This document shows, in pieces, positions 1-10,930 of a stretch of 27,863 nucleotides of DNA (positions are counted from its first letter, which is position 1; each line of letters opens with the position of its first letter). Under the pieces are notes generated by a model. That model was not told the DNA's origin, made no database searches, and saw only the letters and a program-made list of their open reading frames with translations. The DNA comes from Elysia marginata (Eukaryota > Mollusca > Gastropoda > Plakobranchidae), in NCBI GenBank assembly GCA_019649035.1, contig BMAT01008455.1, forward strand, positions 32,229 through 60,091, given 5' to 3'. Position numbers and translations under genes: made by a program.

Positions 1-84
1 TAACACACCAATTTTCGTTAACTGATCTTAATCGGTGTGTCATAAACATTAGTCAAAGTTTTACCCAATTATTCAAGGCCTAAT

Positions 85-151
85 AAACAAGAGCAAGAGA
101 AAAAGAAAGAAAGGTAGATGGAGAGAGAGAGCGAGTGAGAGAGAGATACAA
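85..151. repeat. GA-rich low-complexity tract
   Basis: Nearly pure purine sequence with AGAGAGAG cores, interrupted by GAAA and GCGAGTGA variants. This is a simple repeat with no gene evidence. A similar shorter GA run lies at 393-407. Confidence 0.75.
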
Positions 152-1046
152 GAAGAAAGATGATCATAAACTTAGATCAAGCTTTACACGAGATGAAATA
201 CAGATCGTGAACGTAGTGGAAATCAAAATCTGATCAATCGCTGACATCCACCGCTTTGCCGGACAAGATAACAGACGAACAGACCACTACAGTCTTCTAT
301 ACGGTCCCTTTGTATCTTGCCAGAAGTTCTTAGATCTTGCACTGTTGTTTCCGCTTTCTACTTTTCGATAGCCTTCTTTCTTTCCCGTTATAACGAGAGA
401 GAGAGAGATATGTCCAACTTCCAAGGCCGATACACCGTTTTATTACTCGACTCTGCCAGAGCTTTCAGTTCGCACTTACATGTCATACCACATGGCCATG
501 GTTGGGCATGTAACTTTTAGAACATCAAACAATGAATAACGGGCAAATTTCCCCTGTTTAGCCGCTCGCCTGCTCTGATTATAACCCTTTGTTATGTTCC
601 TATACCACCAGTTACTACCGATGCTATAAGTATTAGCCTTAGGGTCCATGAGGGGATGGGGATGACATGGATGGGTAGAGAAGTGGCAAGTTTTGCATGT
701 CTATAACGAAGAATCTGGCAAACAAAGGCCAGTTGTGGGTAGAATCGGCTGTGGTTTCTTCTCAGTGACTGGCATATTGAAACCCCACCCCAAAGACTAC
801 AAATATGCTCATGTGTAGGGGGCGTTGGCCAGAGTAAATATCAAGGCCCGTTTGTGACGTGTTTGTCACCTGGTGTCCAGCCCCCTGTCAATCAGTGTTA
901 CACAAGTCCTTCCCCCTTTCCAAGTTTTCTCTCCGTGACATTGTGAAGAGAGGGGAGTGGGGTGGAGGGTTGAAGGGACAGCTTTCGAGCATTCTAAACC
1001 ATTGGATTTTTATGTAAGGTGCTCAACTCATACTCATACAGTGGTT

Positions 1047-1058
1047 GGGGGGGGGGGG
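1047..1058. repeat. Poly-G run
   Basis: Twelve consecutive G residues. Similar G or C runs occur at 9516-9524, 12376-12385 and 21829-21838. Such runs are prone to length errors in sequencing, so the exact lengths should be treated with caution. Confidence 0.8.
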
Positions 1059-3700
1059 CGTAAATTGGGGTAGAATCTAACGCCACCTTGTCTAAAACAC
1101 ACACAAACATACCATCACTCATGACCACTGTAGTTAGGAGTGTTGGGTGTCGGAAAAAGAGAAAGACAAGAGAGAAAGAGAGACAAGAACCTTTCCCCTC
1201 TAAGTTCCTGGTACGCATATACCAGGTTGCAGGCTTGTGACTGCTTTTGGCCCATTAGACTCAACTTGAGCAATACAGATTTATGGCCTGGGATGTAACA
1301 GACTAACAAACACACAGTGACACACACATTTTGAATAGTCATGAAGAACAGGCATGTACGTACGTAACAATTTAAAACAGATGCTGTGTAGGCATGATTC
1401 TGCCCAGGTATGAGACCAATAGTATCATTCAATCAATATTGAATAACCTAGAGTTAGAGGACTAAAAGAATCGTAATGACGGAGTCTGTGACAAAGCACC
1501 ATCAATGTGACATAAACTAAAAACATTACACAAGTTTTACAACCACTCATGCGGACCCCAACAGCAAGCAAAGCTATATCATTGCTAGCCCAGTCATGTA
1601 TACCAAGCAGGCCTGGTCCCTAAGACAACACATTACACATAACCTTCAGCTGTTTTCGAAGATAGCTTGGCTCCACAGTCGCCTATGGGCTTAAAATAAA
1701 GAGCAATCTCCTTGTTTACTATTTATGGACGATGGCAGAAGACGTCAGACAGTAAACTCATTCGTAAAATAATAGATTTTCCTACTGAATTTGAACCTAT
1801 ACGCATGCGATATAAATAGACCCACCACGCATCTTCAGCAGGGGCTAATGGGGCACTACATTTACGGCGGGAACGCGAGAGTGGGACCACGTGGCATGCA
1901 ATAAATATATACCCATTGCGCAAGTAGAGTTAAGAGCTTTTAAAAGTACCTTTAGGATGTGGATGGGGTAGGGTTAGTTTGTCAAGTAATCAGGCTTGCT
2001 AACATACAAACTGAACAATGAACTGTTGAGGCAGCAGTGCTATATTCATAATTTTGTATTGCAAAACCAGCATTCTCAGGATAAAAAGCTACAAATGCTG
2101 TCATAAGTGTCAAATTTTTTTATCGAATTCTGAACCAAATCAAATTAACCCTATTTCCACTTTTGAGGACCATAATTATGTTTAGCAGACTACTGGCACA
2201 AGTAACTGGATGTAAAAGTTGGGTGTGGCTAAGGCATTATATTGAGTGACATGAGGTAATCCGCATTTCCTCCATATTCCCTGATCCTATTATCATTGAA
2301 TAAAAATGTGTAATTTTACCACACTTGCTTTTCTTCCGTAGCCTTAGATTACCCACCCACACCCCCCATTTTTATAATAGTAAATCTTTGCTTTGTAAAG
2401 GCTACAGCCTACAAGACAGGTAACACTTGCTCACTGACCAGTCAGCAGCTTCATTGATCTTCCCTGCTCAATATTTGCAGATGAGTCCGAATCTTGTTTA
2501 CACAAAAGTGAAAAGCCCCTTGAAATACTAGAACCTTAGTGTGAAATCAGTAGATTTAGAGGCTCTGAAAGTCTAGCTGCCCCTTCGTTCAACCCTCTAC
2601 CCCATTCTTCTCTTTCTTCAAAGTATGTTAGCACCAAAGTAAAACTTGTCATTTGACTTTGTACAGATCAGGGAAAACTTTCATGAATACAGTTATTAAC
2701 ACTTATTAACAGGAGGCTAGACCTGGTTACAAATATTACAGGACTGTTGGCTAACTTGTTACAGTTCAAATAATCACAGACAGGCCAAAGTTGTGGTCAA
2801 AGCACCCTTAAGTTGACCTGTTTTACCAGTGTAGAGTCTTCTGGGTGGAGTTATAAAATGTCAGAACTTAGCTGTCAAAATCTTGTAACGCAAGGCTTAC
2901 CAAACATCCATCCTAACCACAACCACCCCATGCAGGCTAAATTCTTTGGTATAGACATGCGAAAATTGTCACCTGTCCGTCCACCCAGTCAGTCCCTTTC
3001 CCTAACAAACCCTTCTAAGGCAAGTACAATCGGTTATCAATTATCAAGTTTTCAGTAATCACAGAATAGAGCGGCAAACCCCTACACTTATTGTTCTAAG
3101 AGCTTAGTTGCCTCTTCACAGCCATCTGGTATGAAGCGGATGTGAAAACTGTAGTTGATACAGCAGGGCTACCTCTGAAGCCGATGTATCGGCTCGATAG
3201 GGTACTCTTTCATGGGGTCCAGGTCACACTGATCTCATCACATCAAAGCCTATAGATCATACATTGGCTCAGGGCACTTTTTGGGTTAAGATAAAGAATT
3301 TATGTGGTTTAGTTTTGACTTAAAAAAAAGTTTAAGCTGATCAGAACTCATGCATGATAAAGCCAGGCGTTTTCTAAGTCTTTTATTGTTGTAAAAGACT
3401 CAATATTTTCTTCAAGATCTTTCTAAAAATGAAGAAATCTAAGCCCAGGTATTAAATTGTCTATTAAGTCACATGTAAAAAATTCAGTATATTCACCACT
3501 GTATATAGTTTCAGTTGAGAGGGAAAGCGTTTAACGAGACTTAATTTTGTACCATTGCAGCATAACACAGTTTTTTAATGCAACGTTAGTATCTAAATAT
3601 TTGCAATACTAAATTTGATGTGAACCTGAAAAAAAACAAACAAATTTATTGTTTTCTCAATATTGTTTACATCATGTCTCACCCTTTATGCTTTGTCTAG

Positions 3701-3906
3701 GAATCAGGCAGAGATGGCTCACACTTGCCGTGGCACCATCAACCTGGCCAATGCCACTATCCAGACAGAAGACGCTTTCTCTATTGTCATCCGCAACGGT
3801 GGTGCTCAAACCTTCTACCTGAAGGCTACCTCTGAAGTGGAGCGCCAGAAGTGGATTATGGCTTTAGAACTAGCCAAGACGGAGGCAAAAAAAATGGCTG
3901 ATGCTG
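3701..3906 (+). CDS. OSBP: OSBP exon A: C-terminal half of the PH domain (partial gene)
   Basis: Internal exon of oxysterol-binding protein, the sterol/PI4P exchanger of ER-Golgi/TGN contacts. It has 206 nt: the last base of a split Arg codon (AG|G), 68 full codons, and the first base of the next codon. The acceptor is a pyrimidine-rich stretch ending TTTGTCTAG; the donor is GTGAGT at 3907. The peptide carries the OSBP PH signature: AEMAHTCRGTINLA, then NGGAQTFYLKA, then SEVERQKWIMALELAK. The Trp in RQKW is the conserved Trp of the PH C-terminal helix. Vertebrate OSBP has almost the same words in the same order. The first PH strands lie in an upstream exon outside the window. In the family this PH domain binds PI4P and Arf1 at the Golgi. 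Assignment to the OSBP/OSBP2 class rather than other ORPs rests on this wording, recalled from knowledge of the family. Confidence 0.96.
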
Positions 3907-5002
3907 GTGAGTCTTATTAGTTTTCTGTGACCAGGCATTAAAATGATGTCACATATATCAGTTTTGAACACAGCAGAGTAAAGCACCAACACAGTTCAAT
4001 GCTGAAATGGAGCTTTAGAATTCAGCTAACAACACAATTTTTTTATTTAACCTTTGCTACTACTTGCTTTGTAGTTTTATTTAACAACACTCTGAAGCCA
4101 CAAGTGGAGTGGAAAAAAAAATTTTAGAATTCGACTAATCTTTTCAGCTATTTCTTCATTCATTAATCATAAGACAATATTTTGAGGATGTTTAGAGATG
4201 ATGTTATTTTTAACATCATTTCTATTTCTTTATGAAAGCCTTGGTACAAAGGCTTGTGCAGTTGTGGAAAATGAACTTAGTAATAATAGACTGATAAGTG
4301 TATGACAGATCATGCCTCTCAATATTTATAAAGTGTATGTACCAGAAGGCAATTGAAAAAAATTGAATAAAAAAAAAAATTCCCAAGATTATTTTTATCT
4401 TTCGCAACACACTATGTACAAATCGAGTTTAAATTGTAAATGATTATTCAAAATACAAGATGATATCGATAAAGCCCAGATAAATACTGATAAAGAAATG
4501 GAGCTGCACAGTAATGGCCAATTTTCAAGAGTGGCAATAAGTAAAATATGATTTTCTTTTCTTTTTTTTTTGAGACAGATTTGTCCGTATAATATCAATG
4601 ACTCTGCCTTTAAAGAGCGAGGCCAATTGAACAACATGATAGTAACTTCCTTTACAATAAATCTTAGCTACAACCTAAAAACCCTCTGCCCATCTAGACT
4701 TAATCAAATCATGTCTTCCCCATCACCTCCTCCCCATCTATGTCAGAGTCGTCAAGCACAGGCAAGTAACGACATGTTGAAAATCAATATCTAAATTTGG
4801 TTACCCTTCTTTTTAAGAAAACTGCCCTCCCCTTCAAAATAAAATTTAGTTAAAAAAAATTTTTTGTTCACTTAGAATTAGAATAAAATACTGTAATTGT
4901 AAGAATACTGAGATGATTCAAAATACTTGTAAGATTACTTCGATAGAAAAAAATACTTGTAAGAACTCCTTTTAAAATCTGTTTTGGATGCTTTGGCCAC
5001 TC

Positions 5003-5067
5003 TTGAACTTAAAAAAATTTTGGTTTGATCAAAACCAAAAAATTTAGTTGTATTTCTTTAAGTTCAA
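5003..5067. repeat. Imperfect 65-bp palindrome
   Basis: The outer arms TTGAACTT (5003-5010) and AAGTTCAA (5060-5067) are perfect complements. An inner pair, AATTTTGGTTT against AAACCAAAAAATT around a GATC centre (about 5017-5045), also folds. The arms are AT-rich, so the structure is weaker than its length implies. Confidence 0.5.
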
Positions 5068-8000
5068 AATCAACAAACGTAAGAAAAATAAGATCTTTCA
5101 GGGATGCCATTATAAATTTTTTTTGCAGTTTTTTTCCATATTTTTTTAAGCCTCAGAAAATGAATTTATAAACACACAAATTGGAACAAGGTTTATTTCA
5201 TGAATAATGACTATTCAGAGTGCCCCTTTGTGGCACTTTATGTATACATGTTAATTTACGCTAGAATGCAGTGCCAAGATTTTTCATTTATTTTCAGAAA
5301 AGTTGATTTGCACCCCTGAATATATTCTTTGCATGCAGCTGGTAGAACAGATTAAGTAGGCCTACATATGAATTCTGACCTGTCTGAAAATTGTTGAGGA
5401 AAATTCTTCATAGTTAAATTTTTTGCCCTCATGAAAAGAGTTTTAAATTTCTTGACTCCACATTCACTTTAAGTTTAATGTTCATGAAAGGTTAAAAAGC
5501 TTGGAACAAGCCATAGTTTCGTTCTAGGGTGATGGATTGTATGAACAATATCTTCCGCATTTTGAAGGGAATCTCTGTGATTTTTTTAATCTTTAAAAGA
5601 ATACTTCACATTGATGAAGTTAGTCCAGTGCATTTTCTCAATACGTGTATCTCAATTCGTTTTGCCTTTGGAAAATTAGTTTTGATTCAGATTTTCTTGG
5701 AGTTCAATTTGCCAAAAAATTTTGCTTTTATTTTTGTTATTTAAAAAACATTGTGCTTGCTTTTGTGCTTATTTTGTGATTACGCAATAATTTATAGTCT
5801 CATAATGTGGTTCCTTTTTCCAGGAAACAAGCTGATTTATAGTGTATTAATAGTGTATTAATTTGGTTGATGCTTTCATTCCAAAAGCAGAATTTTTTAA
5901 TCTATTCTAGTTCCGTTGAGAATGTGATTATTAAGATTTCTCTTGATAAATATGGATATCATAACTGAAGAATCCCTTTTGAAAGAAAGAAAAAAACTGT
6001 CCCTGCCTAAGTTGTATTTTAAAAGACCTTTATAAATTAGGAAACTAGGTCAGTGCTCTATTCTTGACTCAGGATCCACACTCCCTAGTTTGATAAGCAT
6101 GATTATGTTGAAACTTGTCAGCAGCTTTTGGTCTTTCTATTTTAAATAGTGTTTTCTTTTCTTTTTTCAAAAGTTTCTTGTATGTTATGTATTTGATGTA
6201 AAATATGCCAGCTACAAGTTTGTTTTTAGATCATAGAGCAAATGTTTGTGTGCTGTACATAAGCCTATGTAGGTTGACCTCCAGTTTAAAAGATTTGCTT
6301 TGAATGTTAATTCATTTTGAATTTTCAGAAATGTTACAATAGAATTTTCTTGAACAGAACTGCAACAAACCAAAATAGATGTTTAAACTGAAATAATTTT
6401 TTTGCTGCACAAACATTTTTTTCAGAACTGAATCAAAATCTGTTTAGACCAAAATGATTGTTACACTCACTGGCATTTCTTTTTTAAGGAATTCCTTTGT
6501 ATATTTAAAGACTGAAACTTGTCTTTTGCAGTCAATTTTTAAATGAACAGAAATGCAAAATTTTGTGCAGGGCATATGTTAAATTATTCACAACCTCTGA
6601 AAAATCCTGACAATGGTTGAAGGGTTACTATATTGGCCTGCGGAACATTGCTGAATTTTCCTTACTCGTTCACTGTCTCATTCTCTTCATTACCTTTATT
6701 CAATTTTAGGGTGTCTCTTACCCAGTTTTCGGAGATACCCAAAGTTCCAAACTTTAAAAACAAAATAAAATTATTTGGATGCAAGCAATCTCATAGTTTT
6801 TGAAGAACTTTAATTTTGTGTTGAGAATCTTCACTGAGTCGAACGATTAAAAGCCACCGCACACATTTTAGACTGGTATCTAAAAACCTCTAAACTTTCA
6901 AGATCATACAAAATTTACAGTTTGTATAAAAAATGTTCGCCATATTTTAAGCCATCTGAAAAACAAAAACAAAACAAAAAAAAAACAACAACCGAACTCA
7001 ATGCATTCTGTCATTTCAGACTCATGGTGTATGATAATGATCGGTATGCTGATTTTTTTCTTTGCCCAAAGCTTGTTTTCTCGCACAACTTTCATATTTA
7101 TAAACCCGTCGCTCTTGGTACCATAAATCATCAAGATAAACATATCTTTGAACTTTATTTTTTAATGTTGGTTTGTTCGTAAATAATTACTGTTTCTTTG
7201 CGTTTGATTTTTGGGACAGTTCCTCAAATATTCTGACACTTTCCAGATTGCCTTACTGTAAATTCATTTTCCGTTGTTTTCTGATAAGTCATATTAGTCA
7301 TCAAAAAATTGTTCATTAACAGGTACATCTCGGTGGCACTGATGCAAGAGATATAAAATGATATTTGTGCCAATAGATTTTTTGCACAGCAAAAATAATA
7401 GTGCAATTGGCAATAAATGAAGTACAAATGCAATAATATTGACGATAGTTATATTGAAAGCATTAATAATAATAAACATAATATCATTATAGTAATAATA
7501 TTGATAGCAAAAATAATACTAGAGAAAGTGAGAATAAAATTACAATCTAGTCATAGTTATGGTGATGGTCAAATAGACTGAAGTCACTGTTGCTGTACCC
7601 ATCATAGGTAGGAAGACGCGGGTTAGACTTTCCAATGGTTTTAGTTCATGTCTTTTAAACGAGATTATGACATTGACAGTAAACGTAACAGAGGCTGTTA
7701 TTTTTTGATTAAGTCTGGTAGTTGCATTTTTGGGAAAATATTTTGTTAGCCAAGAGGAAACTGTGAACAAACTTAAACGGATATTGGAAGCCCCCACCCT
7801 TCCCTTGTAAGTAAACTTGACAGATACTAAATTCCAGATCTCAACGCTTCAGCAAGTGTAATTAGATGTCCGTGTAAATGTATTGGACAAGGTCACAGAT
7901 TCACCCTATTTTTTTAGGCTACGGAACAAATAAATTATACAAATAAATATTTTCTATAAAATAAGCAGGTCTGTGCTTAAAAAAAAACCGCTTCTGTTGC

Positions 8001-8103
8001 TGGTATACAAAATATTTACGAAATTAAGATACAAGATGCAACCCGAATCTTTTGGGTTGTGTACCGCTTTGCTTTTCTCTCTGCGGCCTCTCTTGCTCAC
8101 ATC

Positions 8104-8142
8104 CACAGAGGTCTATACTAGTACATTTAATAGACCTCTGTG
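8104..8142. repeat. Perfect 13-bp-stem hairpin bracketed by a direct repeat
   Basis: The arms CACAGAGGTCTAT (8104-8116) and ATAGACCTCTGTG (8130-8142) are perfectly complementary, with a 13-nt loop. The word TGCTCACATC occurs at 8094-8103 and again at 8141-8150, so the hairpin sits between two copies of a 10-bp direct repeat. This could be a small foldback insertion with a target-site duplication, or chance. Confidence 0.6.
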
Positions 8143-9299
8143 CTCACATCATATGTACATGTACTGCTCAATTTAAGTCAAGGGCTTCCTGTAGTTTCAC
8201 CCAGTTTATTAGGCACGTTACCTGATGATTTTTTTCAGAGGGCCCACGCTTTCTTGCAAGCGGCATAGCTAGTTAGCAAATTAACTTTAAATTCATGGAG
8301 AGACTTTACTTTCATAGCCACCAAATTAGCGCTCTGTGATTGGTAAAAAAAAATTCTGTTAATTTTATGAATTTGTTGACTCTTTTAAAAGCAGCTTTCA
8401 CAGCAGGGCGTCAAGCGCGGTAAAAAAATTGTTCATCGCACTGTTGAGTCTGACTGAAACGGAGGCAAGCAGATGTAATCCTCATCCAATTCATTTGACT
8501 CCTGTCTTATTTAAGACCTGGAGTGGCCCTTTACTTTTAGTTGAGCTGTATATCTTTTTAAATTATAGTCTAGCCACCGGCCATCTTGCTGAACACAATC
8601 ATTCTGTCCTTCTCTGTAGCTCAAATCTGTACTGCTTATGACTTGCTTTTAAAAGTAGTCATATTTATACATCACTTGATAAAATTTAGGTGCTTTTCCG
8701 GAGCTTTCTTTTGCCCTTTCCTCTAACATCCTTTCTATAGATACCTGTATTCACCAGTATCATTCATGATTCTTGATCCTAGGAAACGATAGCTAATATC
8801 ACTCAGTCGATGACAAATAAACAGTACATGTACCACCATGCATGTCATCATGCTATGCTTTTCTGGCCCAGTTTTACCGTAAAAGACTTCAACCGTGTTG
8901 GAAAATATCAATCATATTACTGAAGTAGAATTCTGTCCATCGTGTTGTAGCGTTTATTTCCCGTTTTATGTTTTAGAGATGTGAACGTTGCTGTTCTAAA
9001 CAAACGCACTTTATTGAAAAAGGTCGTTCTTACTCGTTTACATATCAATTTCAAATATAATTAGCAAAGGAGACAAAGTTCAATCCATTAGTCAATGCAA
9101 CATCACGAAGAATTAGTGTCCTTACTTTTCTTGGCGCACGGATGGTGAAGTATTTTGCGATTGCTTTCATCGCCACCTTAACTTTCGGCCAGTATGACAA
9201 AACCTAAATACACCCCCTCCCCAGTAGGCCAATAATACACCAAAGCATATGCAACTCATTCAGAGCATTATAATATTTCACAAATTTTAAACTCTGCGT

Positions 9300-9436
9300 T
9301 TAGCCATGTACCAATTTACACTGAGGCTAGTGTAGATAAATTGCTCCCTAAAGCAGTTAAAACGTGCGTCTTGGTTGGGAATAGAACCCGGACCACAATT
9401 CCGACGTAGGGCCGATTTACCACTGAGCCACGCTAC
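9300..9436 (-). mobile_element. tRNA-derived SINE copy 1 (minus strand)
   Basis: Read on the minus strand, an A-box match TGGCTCAGTGGT (9419-9430) is followed about 30 nt later by a B-box-like GGTTCTATTCC (9378-9388, one change from GGTTCGANTCC). The body then reads CTTTAGGGAGCAATTTATCT and GTGTAAATTGGTACATGGCTA. The body resembles the other two copies in this window at 10774 and 19780. It is not an intact tRNA gene because the cloverleaf arms do not pair well. The 3' boundary and target-site duplication are not clear. Confidence 0.75.
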
Positions 9437-10486
9437 TCAACCTACCTATTTTCAGTTTTTTCTGGGAACAAAGTTATTGTAGTTGCTAAACACTTCTAGA
9501 GAATTTACGTGTCGTCCCCCCCCCTCCCCGTTGGTCCGACAATGTTATTAGATGTCCCGTGACCTGGTTCTCAATCATATCTGATTTTACTTGCTACTCA
9601 GCAGCCGTAAGGACTCGCAGCTGTCCCTTTATTAAGTTCATTTTTTCTGAGAGTTGAGAGGTATATATGAAAAAAGGCTACTATGACTTCGCCACGAGAT
9701 TCCGTGGTCTATTTTCTGACAGGCGATAAGACAGTTTTGACACTGATAGTGTGGTTATATGGCCTCGATCTAGCTTGGAATCTCATGACGACTCTAGCTA
9801 AGAGAGATTGTTTGTTAATCTGTCAGAGCCCTCGGCCCTTCGCTATTTTCCTATACTGAAAACTCATTTGAGGTACCGTGTGCTATGAAACTTCATTTGA
9901 ATTACAAAACTTCCAGTTGGGATGCATTCTCTCATTCTTATAAAATGACGAGCGGTTCATTTTTAGTTGATGCTCAAAACCAGATTAGTCAAATTTCCAG
10001 TATTTACCCTGGTTCGATTAAACACAATCGCCCATTTCTTTATGTCTTTACTTGTACTTAAATAGAATTTTATGAAATACGTGGTCAATGTGAATTATCA
10101 TTTGTAGAGAATAATAATTTGGCCGAGCAGAATGTCGACTAATATTAGAGCAAATATCACATGAGCTTAAGTCCAATCTAAGCACTCAACACATTATTTT
10201 CAAGTGGATTGGAGTGACGCTTTCAGGCTTTGTATCAGATTAGGAATTGCGTTATTGAAGCCATGCCATTCTGGACTCATTTTGTTCACATGGCAAGCCT
10301 TTCAAAATCAGCTTGCTAGCTGCGGCGAGACAGGTGTTAGCCCTATGCGATTATTTGTGCCAGACCCTAGGCTTAGATCAGACCACAACCAGCTCAGCAT
10401 GTAATCAAACTACTGCTTTTTCACGGGTCTCCTTTTAATGTCTCATTGGCACTTCAGATGTTTTTTAAAAGGGGGTGTGTGTCTAA
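9437..10486 (+). other. Intron sequence, nothing recognisable
   Basis: Unique-looking AT-rich intron sequence between a SINE and a MITE. It contains a C-run at 9516-9524. The open frame at 10204-10404 gives a 66-residue peptide with no family signature, splice-site logic or repeat relation, and I do not call it. Confidence 0.6.
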
Positions 10487-10773
10487 TAGGGAATGAGATT
10501 TCAACAAGATTAGCGGAACTTTCCAGTTGTCTCTCCACTATCTTATGAATACAAATATTACAATCTTTTAAAATTTATACGACAGATTTATTTTGAAGAT
10601 AAACCTTTTATTTAGCTCTATATGTTGTACGTTCTAGATGTCAAATCGTTGATAAAAGTAAGAAACTTACCCTACAATCTAGGTCTAGATTACAATAACC
10701 ACTATAGTATTTTGGAGTGTTGTCTTCTGGAAAAGGAACGTTACTCTTGTTTTACCTCTAATCTCATTCCCTA
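10487..10773. mobile_element. MITE with GGGAATGAGATT terminal inverted repeats and TA flanks
   Basis: The left end GGGAATGAGATT (10489-10500) is the exact reverse complement of the right end AATCTCATTCCC (10760-10771). Each end is flanked by TA (10487-10488 and 10772-10773). Beyond a short gap the arms continue with weaker similarity (AACAAGATTAGCG against AACAAGAGTAACG). The roughly 283-bp element has no coding capacity. TA duplication plus short inverted repeats suits a Tc1/mariner-superfamily non-autonomous element, but the family is not named with certainty. Confidence 0.65.
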
Positions 10774-10930
10774 TAGGGCCTGCGTGGCAATATGGTTAGC
10801 TCGTCGTTCCCATGATCCGGCGGTTGCGTGTTCGATACCGACCATGTCATGTAATGATGTTGCAATTGCCTTGTGCCTAAATTTCCCCAATCCACATACC
10901 TGTAAAATGGGTACCACAGCTACAGGTAAA
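10774..10930 (+). mobile_element. tRNA-derived SINE copy 2 (plus strand)
   Basis: It starts directly after the right TA of the neighbouring MITE. A-box-like TGGCAATATGGTTA lies at 10785-10798 and B-box TGTTCGATACC at 10829-10839, a spacing typical of RNA polymerase III internal promoters. The body contains ATGTTGCAATTGCCTTG (10856-10872) and CCTGTAAAATGGGTACC further on. The first word recurs with one change in the copy at 19780, and the second in the minus-strand copy at 9300. It is therefore one SINE family with a conserved central part. The 3' end is approximate. Confidence 0.75.

Larger units (their letters stand above)
1..3700 (+). other. End of an upstream OSBP intron; no coding signal seen
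   Basis: This stretch precedes the acceptor of the first OSBP exon in the window, so it must be intron, at least in its 3' part. The preceding exon should encode the start of the PH domain (the Lys/Arg- and Trp-rich first strands). I looked for that peptide on the plus strand and did not find it, so the exon probably lies upstream of the window. The open frames here are short and show no family signature. There are GA-rich tracts around 85-151 and 393-407, a G12 run at 1047-1058 and purine-rich sequence at 1153-1190. A somewhat GC-richer patch lies at 1800-1920. Confidence 0.6.
3907..9299 (+). other. OSBP intron (between exons A and B), 5' part
   Basis: AT-rich intron sequence with many homopolymer A and T runs. 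I see no coding exon, RNA gene or intact mobile element. Local structures are a 30-bp spaced direct repeat (AAATACTTGTAAGA at 4921-4934 and 4951-4964), a foldback at 5003-5067, a doubled ATAGTGTATTA at about 5840-5860, an AT-trinucleotide-rich stretch at 7430-7520, and a perfect 13-bp-stem hairpin at 8104-8142. The short open frames are compatible with chance. Confidence 0.7.

Noticed and set aside
1723-1923. 66-codon minus-strand frame over a GC-richer patch, with GGTTCAAATTC resembling a B-box
   Set aside because: No A-box at the right distance, no tRNA folding and no recognisable protein motif.
3166-3193. 14-bp match GGCTACCTCTGAAG to a word in exon A (3825-3838), with a nearby GCCGATGTATCGGC hairpin
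   Set aside because: A 14-bp match is expected about once by chance in a window this size, and the flanks do not match.
4524-5006. 12-bp inverted repeat TTCAAGAGTGGC / GCCACTCTTGAA as possible MITE ends
   Set aside because: A perfect 12-bp inverted pair within 600 bp is expected about once by chance here, and no target-site duplication is visible.
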